From contig CAJTVN010000039.1 in assembly GCA_910579685.1 (NCBI GenBank), positions 1-34,943 on the forward strand: DNA of 34,943 nucleotides, written 5' to 3'. Shown here piece after piece: positions 1 through 6,801 of this stretch. This DNA is from an uncultured Lachnospiraceae bacterium. Its GTDB lineage: Bacteria > Bacillota > Clostridia > Lachnospirales > Lachnospiraceae. The notes below the pieces were generated by a model. The model worked only from the letters and a program-made list of their open reading frames with translations. It did not search any database and was not told the DNA's origin. Positions within the stretch are counted from its first letter, which is position 1; every line of letters begins with the position of its first letter. The position numbers and the translations under genes were made by a program.

Positions 1-474
1 TACAAGCCGCTCTTCTTCCTTTAAATTTGCAAGTGCCCTCTTAATTGTACTCATAGAACACCCCAGCTTCTCCGCCATTTCTTTCCGGCTGATGAGATTA
101 TTTTCTTTTACCAGTTCAATAATCTTTTCACTAATTTTATTTTGGGGTTCATTTTGGGGTTCATTTTGGGGTTCATCTCTATTCAAGAAATCCGGATGGA
201 TTGGAATTTCCACAGTCACAGCCCGTCTGTCATCATCCGTAAAGAACCTTGCTTTGGGCGAACCATTATTCCGCAGTTCTTCCTGAATAGTTGGAATGCC
301 TGTTGATTTTCCTTCAGATAAATCCAATTCTTTCAAAAATTCACCCAAACGTTTATTACGATAGTATCTGGAAGAGAAGCGCTCACCCTCTTCGATTACC
401 CTTTGCGGAATAGAACGGTCTATTCCGGGAAAACTGATAATACGAATCAATTCCAGCCCTATTGTGTTAATCAA
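1..474 (-). pseudogene. 5'-truncated COG2865 (AlbA_2/AAA_4) regulator remnant
   Basis: The minus strand is open from a TAG at 475-477 down to the window edge and reads like the C-terminal third of COG2865 proteins (Schlafen AlbA_2 / divergent AAA_4, often annotated ATP-binding transcriptional regulators). Recognisable pieces in order are FPGIDRSIP, SRYYRNKRLGEFLKELDL, EGKSTGIPTIQEELRNNGSP and VEIPIHPDFL, then a repeat linker, then a winged helix-turn-helix (LISRKEMAEKLGCSMSTIKR). The N-terminal AlbA_2 domain is missing: upstream lie a stop and the TIR gene, and there is no ATG before the conserved part. I call it a decayed remnant. The true C-terminus lies beyond position 1. The family assignment is from memory of conserved motifs. 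Confidence 0.75.
139..174 (-). repeat. Three perfect 12-bp tandem repeats coding NEPQ
   Basis: Three exact copies of ATTTTGGGGTTC (plus-strand sense) lie head to tail. On the minus strand they encode Asn-Glu-Pro-Gln three times, forming the linker between the COG2865 core and the winged helix. Similar NEP-type linkers of varying copy number are common in this family. Because the unit is 12 bp, a change in copy number would keep the frame. Confidence 0.85.
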
Positions 475-544
475 CTATGCCATTTAGCTCAAATGCTACA
501 CATGCCACGCCATTTTTCTATATATCTTATTTTTTCCCAATTGC

Positions 545-1417
545 TTAACACAATTCTGCTATTGCTTTTTTTATCCCATTCACAACATTCAAATATGCTT
601 CATCAACATCCCCCCATTTACTAATTGGACGTCCATCTTCTGGTAATGCTACAATATTTCTTAAAGGAGAATCCAGCCAATCACATGGTCTAACAATAAC
701 AGGTACTATAATATTTTTTCCATAATCGTTAAGTTCTAATGCCTTTGACATTTCTCTCCCATAGCAATAGTCAGAGTCAAAAAAATCGGAACTTAATAGT
801 AAAATAATCAAATCTGCTTCTATTAATTTTTCATCAATTTCCTCATGTATATGTGTTCCTGCTACAAGCTTACGATCATTCCATGTTTCAATTTTTCCGC
901 TTTTTCTCTGAACAGCAAGATGCTTATCCAATTCTTTTTTATATTCTTCATCTCTATGAGAATATGATAAAAAAACTTTTATTTTATCTCCCGTTGCCAT
1001 AAAATCATAATCTCCTTTTCCCCTAAACGGAGTAATATTATACAAATATTCTTTTTTCTTAAATAACTTATTTCTATTTATCTTATAATAACATTCTGAC
1101 TTTCGCATAATAATATCTTCTGACCATGTGCTGCAACATTCCCAATAAGAGCATCGATACTTTTCTTTTTCATCTTGCTCTGAGATTTCTGTATAGTGCC
1201 CACATTCAGGACACTTTATGTTATACCACATAGTTAAATAATGCTTTCTATGTAAATAATCAATAACTTTTTCTGCCTCTCGATGGTCAATATTCATATA
1301 CTTAGCAATTTGTATATAATCTAATGAATCATCATTGTGCTCGAGCTTCCAAATCAAATATTTTAGAACTTGCTTCAGTTCCGCACTTTTCAAATCGTTG
1401 ATACATTTGTAACCCAT
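545..1417 (-). CDS. Winged-helix / zinc-ribbon / TIR-domain protein
   Basis: The protein has about 290 residues and three parts (numbered from a possible TTG start at 1423, two codons before the ATG used here). Residues 10-65 look like a winged helix. Residues 71-97 carry C71-x2-C74 and C91 with C96/C97, a likely zinc ribbon. Residues 147-290 are a TIR domain with KVFLSYSHRDEE, a BB-loop-like WNDRKLVAGTHI and SSDFFDSDYCYGREM, where E224 matches the catalytic glutamate of NAD-cleaving TIRs. TIR enzymes in bacterial defence deplete NAD or make signal nucleotides; that role here is inference. The gene starts 86 bases inside the upstream 418-codon gene, with an AGAAGAA-like ribosome site, so the two are probably translationally coupled. 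No clear terminator follows. Base composition is AT-rich. Confidence 0.8.
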   Translation of the reverse strand: MGYKCINDLKSAELKQVLKYLIWKLEHNDDSLDYIQIAKYMNIDHREAEKVIDYLHRKHYLTMWYNIKCPECGHYTEISEQDEKEKYRCSYWECCSTWSEDIIMRKSECYYKINRNKLFKKKEYLYNITPFRGKGDYDFMATGDKIKVFLSYSHRDEEYKKELDKHLAVQRKSGKIETWNDRKLVAGTHIHEEIDEKLIEADLIILLLSSDFFDSDYCYGREMSKALELNDYGKNIIVPVIVRPCDWLDSPLRNIVALPEDGRPISKWGDVDEAYLNVVNGIKKAIAELC

Positions 1418-2588
1418 ACTCAAATTCTTCTTTCTTCAAGTTCTTATAAAAATGGATATTTAAGCATTCAGCATCCGTAGCATCATAGCAAACACGCAAT
1501 CTATCAAATTTTGTTAACCATACAACTCCAAGCCTACTCGTCTGTCGTGCATTTTCGATTGCAGACCGCAATGCCATATAAGATTCCGAATCAAAAATAG
1601 GATCCCGGCACTCCTTTCCTTTCAAACGTGCACTTATTTTCTTTCCATCACTGAATTTTAAATATGTTACAACGCCTTCTATTCCATCCAAGCCTGTCCC
1701 TTGTTCTACATCAAGTAAAATATCAGAAATCAAAATATTTTCAATCTGTTTCTGTAAACTATCTTCCACATTAAATATATTATTTATTGTAGATTTAAGT
1801 TCAAGTGCCTCTATACCCAATTTCTCTTTTAACTTGTTTGACATATCTTCAACTAAGTTATCTAATCCAGACGGTTTTGAAATAACCATTTTTTGATAAA
1901 TTTGCTCATAAAGATTTTTGCTCATTTCACAAATTGCTTCTTTATGTATATTACTCAATGGTATTCTTTCCATCTCAAATAAATGTTTTAGTTCATCAAC
2001 AAAGTGCCTATTTAAATATTCTGGCTTTAGCCTTTTATCGAATAAACGCCTTTTAGGAGCAATTTTCGCAATAATTATCCCTCTAGTAAGCTCCCACTCA
2101 ATTGGGATATAACTTAAAGTCTTTTCCAATCCCCCCTTCCTAATAACAGAAACAGCTTTCTTAAAAATAAACCTTACTTTTGATATCCTCTTTAAATCCT
2201 TTGAATACGCTACTTTTATTGCTACAAGTGCCTCATTATCATCAACACTATTTACAATATTATTATACATACCATCACTTACATAACTATATTTCTGTCT
2301 AATTATATCAAAAAAATTACTGACCTCCACATACTTTTCACAATATGACCCTATGTTGTATATGTATGTCTCCCTTTGATACCCATAGAATAGACTTTCA
2401 AACAAAAAATCCTTCACTTCAATTTCACTTATTCTTCCATCATTTACAATATCTTGAACAAAAAAATTGAATGCTTTGCCGCTATGACTATACTCCATTG
2501 ATAAATTATGGGAACGTATAAAATCATTTTGATCTTCTTTTAAGATATTATTTGTTATTAGTTCTGAAAGTATAAATTTACTATTCAT
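1332..2588 (-). CDS. 418-residue protein of unknown family, partner of TIR protein
   Basis: I do not recognise this family. The ATG at 2588 follows a good AGGAG site. The protein is soluble in appearance, without signal peptide or membrane segment. The N-terminal half is helical and Tyr/Phe-rich; the middle (about 180-260) is basic and contains KRRLFDKRLKPEYLNRHF. The C-terminal part (about 290-395) has alternating strand-like stretches around GIEGVVTYLKFSDG and GVVWLTKFDRLRVCYD and could be a separate ligand-binding or nuclease-like domain. It lies 72 bases after the restriction endonuclease gene and overlaps the TIR gene, so it is the best candidate for a sensor or regulator of that TIR protein. 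That link rests on gene order alone. Confidence 0.7.
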   Translation of the reverse strand: MNSKFILSELITNNILKEDQNDFIRSHNLSMEYSHSGKAFNFFVQDIVNDGRISEIEVKDFLFESLFYGYQRETYIYNIGSYCEKYVEVSNFFDIIRQKYSYVSDGMYNNIVNSVDDNEALVAIKVAYSKDLKRISKVRFIFKKAVSVIRKGGLEKTLSYIPIEWELTRGIIIAKIAPKRRLFDKRLKPEYLNRHFVDELKHLFEMERIPLSNIHKEAICEMSKNLYEQIYQKMVISKPSGLDNLVEDMSNKLKEKLGIEALELKSTINNIFNVEDSLQKQIENILISDILLDVEQGTGLDGIEGVVTYLKFSDGKKISARLKGKECRDPIFDSESYMALRSAIENARQTSRLGVVWLTKFDRLRVCYDATDAECLNIHFYKNLKKEEFEYGLQMYQRFEKCGTEASSKIFDLEARAQ

Positions 2589-2660
2589 ATCTATCTCCTA
2601 TTAACTGTATCACTACGCAAAGCAACATAAAATTTTATTCAAAATTATCATATTCTTCTA

Positions 2661-3401
2661 TTAATCTCCAGAGTTAAACTCCACAAGTTTTTCCCAATCA
2701 ATGCTTCCATCATCTTTACAAAAAATATTAGAAAACTCTCGTACCAATCTATTAGCTGCTTTATTATAACTTTCCTGATACTGTGCAACATATTGTTCTG
2801 GTAATGTACCCATAAATGTAATAATCTTCTTATAAAATTCTTCATCACCAGTCAATTTTGCCCAAAACTTCTTACCTGCTAATTCCTGATATATTTTGGG
2901 CTTAGCTCTTCCCGAGTCCTTCTTTTTTCCATAACTATACCCAACATAAGCTTCATATCTTGCTTTTGCCTGCTGTGCCAGTTTTCCTGCCGACATAAAA
3001 TTTTGTTCTTGACGTTTCTTACTATCTGCATTAAATACAGATGTTCCACTTTTAACGGCAATTGCGTACATTACATTTTCTTCTTTGTCTTGAATCATAA
3101 TATCGATTCCTTCTGCAAGTGCCTTGTTCCCATTACTTGCAGCAATCGCAATTGGTTCAAAAAAACAGTTGCCAAAAATAGTTTCTTCACTTGAACTTAC
3201 AAAAGCAGTTAATACAGATTCTACTATTTCTGCCGCATTTTGCATCGCTTTTGCACGATACAAATATGGATTTTTTCTTTTCATGATTTTCTGTATATTT
3301 AATTCATCAATTTTAGCTATCAGATTATTATAAAAAGTCTCTAATGCTGTTGCGATTGCTTCTGTTACTACTTTTTCGTCATATCCATTGTTTATTGACA
3401 T
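2661..3401 (-). CDS. PmeII-like type II restriction endonuclease
   Basis: This 246-residue protein matches what I know of the PmeII-type restriction endonucleases: an N-terminal helical part with KNPYLYRAK and a core containing EGIDIMI and YAIAVKSGTSVFNADS. D100 and K117 fit a PD-(D/E)xK-like nuclease site, with A115 where an acidic residue would sit in the classic motif. It presumably cuts unmodified DNA at the site protected by the neighbouring methyltransferase. Its ATG overlaps the end of the methyltransferase gene by 10 bases, with a strong AGGAGG inside that gene, so expression is coupled after the methyltransferase. The recognition sequence cannot be read from the protein by eye. Confidence 0.72.
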   Translation of the reverse strand: MSINNGYDEKVVTEAIATALETFYNNLIAKIDELNIQKIMKRKNPYLYRAKAMQNAAEIVESVLTAFVSSSEETIFGNCFFEPIAIAASNGNKALAEGIDIMIQDKEENVMYAIAVKSGTSVFNADSKKRQEQNFMSAGKLAQQAKARYEAYVGYSYGKKKDSGRAKPKIYQELAGKKFWAKLTGDEEFYKKIITFMGTLPEQYVAQYQESYNKAANRLVREFSNIFCKDDGSIDWEKLVEFNSGD

Positions 3402-4591
3402 ACTGCATTTCCTCCTAATTCTATTGCATTTTTAATTCTATTATGTATATCCGTCCCTCTAAACCGTTTTGTTTTTATCATCGCTGTTTTATCCGCTGTT
3501 GCAACAATAGCCCTGCCAATTGCCTCTGCCAAACCAACAGGAACCGCATTCCCAATCTGCTTATATTTTGCAGATGTCGTTCCCACAAAAATCCACTCCT
3601 CTGGAAACTGCTGAATTCTGGCATACTCATGTACACTTAAAGGTCTATTTGCTCTGGGATGACACATCATGGTTGCCTTCTGCACCGGTGATGTAACAAC
3701 CGTAGGCGCAGGTTGACTATATGATAATCGTCGATAAAATCCAACTTTTCCCCCACCAGATTCATATGCACCGCCCATTGCAATACGCTTTATGTCTTCT
3801 GGCAAGTCCTTCCAGTTTCCTCCTTCTGGAATCATTTCCAAATAATGTGCTCTTTCTTGGCTCAATACCGCACATTCGCCATTTTCCTCCTCAATATCTT
3901 GTATTGCTTCACCTACCGTCTGCCAACGATATTCTGCCTTTTGATGCATTTGGAAATGGGTAGGAATCGGCAGAAATATATCCTCATTATCACGACTCCC
4001 CACTAATACAAATCGCTCTCTGAACTGTGGCACACCATAATTTACTGCATCTAATACCCCATAAACCGTTTTATAGCCTAGTTTATCAAATTCAGAAAGA
4101 ATAACATCTAATACCGTTCCAAATTGTTGCTCCATCTCATTCTTATTTCTTTCAGCTATAGGAACATGCTTCAATGGTGCTGACATAATACCTTTAACAT
4201 TTTCCATTATAAAAAAACGAGGCTTGATGTAATCAATCATCCGAATATAATCCATAAACAAACTTCCACGGGGATCATTAATCCCTAACCGCTTCCCCGC
4301 TGTTGAAAATGGCTGGCACGGTGGACCGCCGCATATCAGAAAAGGTTCCCCAACATTCAGTCCTGTTAAATCCAACATCTGCTGCGGTTCTATCTCTCTT
4401 ATATCACCCTCCAGAACATTATGTCCATTTGCCCTCATAGTCTCCACGCATGTCGGTTCGAAATCTTGTCCTATGATAATATGTAGTCCTGCTTTTTCTA
4501 AACCAATATCTAATCCCATTGCTCCTGAAAAAAAGGAAATAACATCTCTATTTGAATAATATTGGCTATAGTCTTCTTTCTTCCTTGCCAT
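3392..4591 (-). CDS. DNA (cytosine-5) methyltransferase, type II R-M
   Basis: The 399 residues show the ordered motifs of C5 cytosine methyltransferases. Motif I is FFSGAMGLDIG (20-30), motif IV GGPPCQPFS with catalytic C92, motif VI ENV (130-132), motif VIII QFRER (189-193), motif IX RPLSVHEYARIQQFP and motif X IGNAVP (346-351). The target recognition region lies between motifs VIII and IX and is moderate in size. It transfers methyl from S-adenosylmethionine to cytosine and protects host DNA from the adjacent endonuclease. Its ATG overlaps the stop of the small regulator gene (TAATG), and its end overlaps the endonuclease start. The three form one operon read leftwards. Confidence 0.95.
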   Translation of the reverse strand: MARKKEDYSQYYSNRDVISFFSGAMGLDIGLEKAGLHIIIGQDFEPTCVETMRANGHNVLEGDIREIEPQQMLDLTGLNVGEPFLICGGPPCQPFSTAGKRLGINDPRGSLFMDYIRMIDYIKPRFFIMENVKGIMSAPLKHVPIAERNKNEMEQQFGTVLDVILSEFDKLGYKTVYGVLDAVNYGVPQFRERFVLVGSRDNEDIFLPIPTHFQMHQKAEYRWQTVGEAIQDIEEENGECAVLSQERAHYLEMIPEGGNWKDLPEDIKRIAMGGAYESGGGKVGFYRRLSYSQPAPTVVTSPVQKATMMCHPRANRPLSVHEYARIQQFPEEWIFVGTTSAKYKQIGNAVPVGLAEAIGRAIVATADKTAMIKTKRFRGTDIHNRIKNAIELGGNAVCQ

Positions 4592-4800
4592 TATACTTTA
4601 TCTCCATTCTTCAGCACAAAGTTTCTCTCAAATGTACAATCTACCGCCTTAGCAATTTCTTCTAAATCAGCAATCGAAAATGTTCCTCTCTTTAACTTTG
4701 CATTAAAATTTTGTGGGGATGTTCCTATTCTTCTAGCCAACTCCGATACACTAATATTAGAACGTACACATAATACTTTTATTTGTTCTGATAAATTCAT
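4591..4800 (-). CDS. Small Cro/C1-type HTH regulator, likely R-M controller
   Basis: This 69-residue protein is almost entirely one Cro/C1-type helix-turn-helix domain. Helices 2 and 3 fall around SVSELARRIGTSPQNFNAKL (about 17-36), followed by TFSIADLEEIAKAVDC, typical of the fold. It is the first gene of the restriction-modification operon and its stop shares one base with the methyltransferase ATG. In type II systems such small proteins (C proteins) often bind their own promoter to time endonuclease expression. The palindromes in the promoter just upstream support that reading, but it could be a generic regulator. Confidence 0.88.
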   Translation of the reverse strand: MNLSEQIKVLCVRSNISVSELARRIGTSPQNFNAKLKRGTFSIADLEEIAKAVDCTFERNFVLKNGDKV

Positions 4801-4837
4801 AATGGTACCTCTTTCAAGATTTAATTTATCTATTTCA

Positions 4838-4866
4838 AGTATAAACTTCCAGTTTTAAACTGTCAA
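4838..4866 (-). promoter_or_regulatory. Consensus sigma-A promoter of R-M operon with overlapping palindromes
   Basis: On the minus strand TTGACA (4861-4866), a 17-base spacer and TATACT (4838-4843) make a near-perfect promoter about 40 bases before the HTH gene. Two overlapping dyads lie in the spacer: CAGTTT-T-AAACTG at 4850-4862 and AAACT-TCC-AGTTT at 4843-4855. These look like operator half-sites for the downstream HTH protein. Confidence 0.75.
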
Positions 4867-4943
4867 TCAAAACACCATTTCACATATTCAAGGGGATAAT
4901 ATTTCACTTTTTAACATCCTGTGATTTTTTTATTTTCAGAAAA

Positions 4944-4961
4944 GGCGTTCTACAGAACGCC
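4944..4961 (-). terminator. Perfect hairpin with short T run, candidate terminator after rlmD
   Basis: GGCGTTCT and AGAACGCC form an 8-bp stem with a tiny loop (7 bp plus a TACA loop is more realistic). On the minus strand it is followed by TTTTCTG. It lies downstream of rlmD and upstream of the R-M promoter, so it could end rlmD transcription. It is also the first hairpin of the structured element described next. Confidence 0.5.
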
Positions 4962-4962
4962 G

Positions 4963-5073
4963 CAAGATACGCATTTCGCAGGCACGAAATACTAATCTTG
5001 TCGGGAAGTACCCCGCCCCCCTCAAAACCTCTAATTTTTCAATAATAGCGCCAAATACTATAAATTTGACGCC
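4963..5073. repeat. Multi-hairpin structured element, possible dispersed repeat
   Basis: Several dyads follow one another. CAAGAT (4963-4968) pairs with ATCTTG (4995-5000), and nested inside it ATTTCG (4973-4978) pairs with CGAAAT (4985-4990). CGGG (5002-5005) pairs with CCCG (5012-5015). An imperfect stem GCGCCAAAT/ATTTGACGC lies at about 5048-5073. I see no supported gene in 4801-5144; apart from the R-M promoter and these structures the stretch is AT-rich and featureless. The look is that of an interspersed palindromic repeat; copy number was not checked. Confidence 0.5.
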
Positions 5074-5144
5074 AGTAAAATATTCACACTTTTTCTGTGA
5101 CAGCAACCGACTGTCATTTTTATATAAAAAAAGACTGCATGGCA

Positions 5145-5213
5145 TCACAGCATGTTACGCCACTTACTGTATAACATGCCTAACACATACTCCTTTATCT
5201 CCGCATAAGTCGC
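5145..5213 (-). pseudogene. Out-of-gene remnant of the rlmD C-terminal extension
   Basis: Directly after the rlmD TAG, the same frame continues as ATYAEIKEYVL and then GMLYSKWRNML before a second stop. In many Clostridia rlmD ends ...DLTxAESKATYxEIKEYVLEK... and goes on for about 60 further residues; this is from memory. Here the lysine codon after AES appears changed to TAG, and the homology dies out after EYVL. That suggests a nonsense change plus a deletion or junction, beside the island. Confidence 0.65.
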
Positions 5214-6782
5214 CTAACTCTCTGCTTTTGTCAAATCCATTTCATCAAGGTCAGTCTTCACTTCTATATGTTGTGTCGATTTCAGTTTGGATAATAGAAC
5301 GCACGTTTCCGTGTGCACCGTCTGTCCGAACAAATCCACCCCCCGGATCCGGCGGATCTCATATCCCCCGGCGCACAGCACCCGCAGATCCCTGGCCAGG
5401 GTCGCACTGTCACAGCTCACATAGACAATCCTCTCCGGCGCCATCCTAAGCATGGTTCCCAGGCAGGCCCCATCGCATCCCTTTCTGGGCGGATCCACCA
5501 CAATTACATCGGCCCGGATTCCCTCCCGCCCATATTTTTCGGGAAGCACCTCCTCCGCCCTTCCCAAAAAGAACTCCGCATTGCGAATTCCGTTCCGGTC
5601 AGCGTTCCTGCGTGCGTCCTCTATGGCCTCGGGAATCACCTCCACACCGTATACACGCTTTGCTCTCTTAGCCAGAAACAGGGAAATCGTTCCTATCCCG
5701 CAGTAGAGATCCCAGACCGTCTCCGTTCCGGCAAGCTGCGCATATTCCAGCGCAAGGGCGTAAAGCCTTTCCATCTGGGACGGGTTCACCTGATAAAAAG
5801 ACAGAGGCGATATGGAAAAACGGATCTCCTCGCCGGTAAGCCTGAACGCATGAACCGAATCCCTCATATGGATCACGTCCGTGATTCTGTCCTTTCCCCA
5901 GATCGTGTGAACCTCGCTTCCCATGATCACATTTGTATTTTCCGTATTAATGCTCACGGAAATGCTGGTCATCCCCGGAATGGCCGCAAGGCGCCGTGTC
6001 AGCCTCTCCTGTGCGGGAAGACAGCGTTGCGGCCCCCTGGATCCTTCTTTTCCGGCTACGGAACTTTTCCCGCCCCTGCGGCTCTTCCCGTCCTGTCCCT
6101 CCGGCTCAGCGCCCCTCCAGTTGATCACCAGACACACCATCAGCTCGCCGGTTGAAAATCCCTTGCGGATCAGAACATGACGGATAAGCCCCTTCCCGGT
6201 ACTCTCGTCATAGGAAGGGACATGCTCTCTTCTCATATATTCCAGGATAATCTCCAGAATCTCCTGATTTTCTTCCACCCCGAGAAGGCACTGCGTGTTA
6301 GCGATAATATTGTGCGTCCTTCCCGCATAGAATCCGGCAACCGGATTTCCCTCCCTGTCCGTTCCTACCGGATACTGCGCCTTATACCTGTAATGAAATG
6401 GATCGTCCATTCCCACCACCGGTTCCATGATCTGATTGATCAGCGCAGGGGCAAATCCCCCGATTCGAATCATATTGTTCCTGATCTTATCCTCCTTGAA
6501 CTGGAGCTGTGCGGCATAATCCATGACCTGAATCTGACAGCCTCCGCACTGCCTGTGAAAAGGGCAGGCAGGCTCCCTGCGGCAGGCGGAAGGCTCGAGC
6601 ACCTTTTCCAGCCGTCCGTAGGCATAATTCTTTTTCACCCTGGTAACCCGGACCTGCGCTTTATCGCCGATCACCGTATCCTTAACAAAAAAGGGATAGC
6701 CGTCAATCTTTCCTATCCCTTCGCCCTCATGGCTGATGTCCCGTATTTCAATTGTAACTATGTCGTTCTTCTTATAATCCAT
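5214..6782 (-). CDS. rlmD: 23S rRNA (uracil-C5)-methyltransferase, RlmD/RlmCD family
   Basis: This 522-residue RumA-type enzyme methylates C5 of a uridine in 23S rRNA (U1939 and/or U747 by homology), using S-adenosylmethionine. It has an N-terminal TRAM domain (about 1-60), four cysteines C67, C73, C79 and C82 for a [4Fe-4S] cluster, the SAM-binding stretch DLYCGIGTISLFLA, VDPPRKGCD, and catalytic C457 in YVSCDSATLARDL. Residues about 223-255 are a basic Gly/Ser/Lys-rich insertion not expected in the family core. The gene follows the yhaM-like gene by 19 bases, so the two are likely cotranscribed. The C-terminus ends at ...DLTKAES because of a stop that seems to interrupt a longer ancestral tail. 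Confidence 0.95.
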   Translation of the reverse strand: MDYKKNDIVTIEIRDISHEGEGIGKIDGYPFFVKDTVIGDKAQVRVTRVKKNYAYGRLEKVLEPSACRREPACPFHRQCGGCQIQVMDYAAQLQFKEDKIRNNMIRIGGFAPALINQIMEPVVGMDDPFHYRYKAQYPVGTDREGNPVAGFYAGRTHNIIANTQCLLGVEENQEILEIILEYMRREHVPSYDESTGKGLIRHVLIRKGFSTGELMVCLVINWRGAEPEGQDGKSRRGGKSSVAGKEGSRGPQRCLPAQERLTRRLAAIPGMTSISVSINTENTNVIMGSEVHTIWGKDRITDVIHMRDSVHAFRLTGEEIRFSISPLSFYQVNPSQMERLYALALEYAQLAGTETVWDLYCGIGTISLFLAKRAKRVYGVEVIPEAIEDARRNADRNGIRNAEFFLGRAEEVLPEKYGREGIRADVIVVDPPRKGCDGACLGTMLRMAPERIVYVSCDSATLARDLRVLCAGGYEIRRIRGVDLFGQTVHTETCVLLSKLKSTQHIEVKTDLDEMDLTKAES

Positions 6783-6801
6783 ATTACACCATCCGCAGAC
6801 G

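Noticed and set aside
92..286. Plus-strand open frame with a repeated FWGS peptide
   Set aside because: It is antisense to the COG2865 remnant; the peptide repeat is only the 12-bp repeat read on the wrong strand.
5098..5121. TGACAG/CTGTCA hairpin followed by TTTTT on the plus strand
   Set aside because: It looks like a terminator, but no plus-strand gene precedes it; it was kept only as part of the border structure.
4936..5148. Minus-strand frame of about 70 codons over the hairpin cluster
   Set aside because: It runs through the rlmD tail remnant and the structured element and has no good ribosome site; the codons are explained by the repeat itself.
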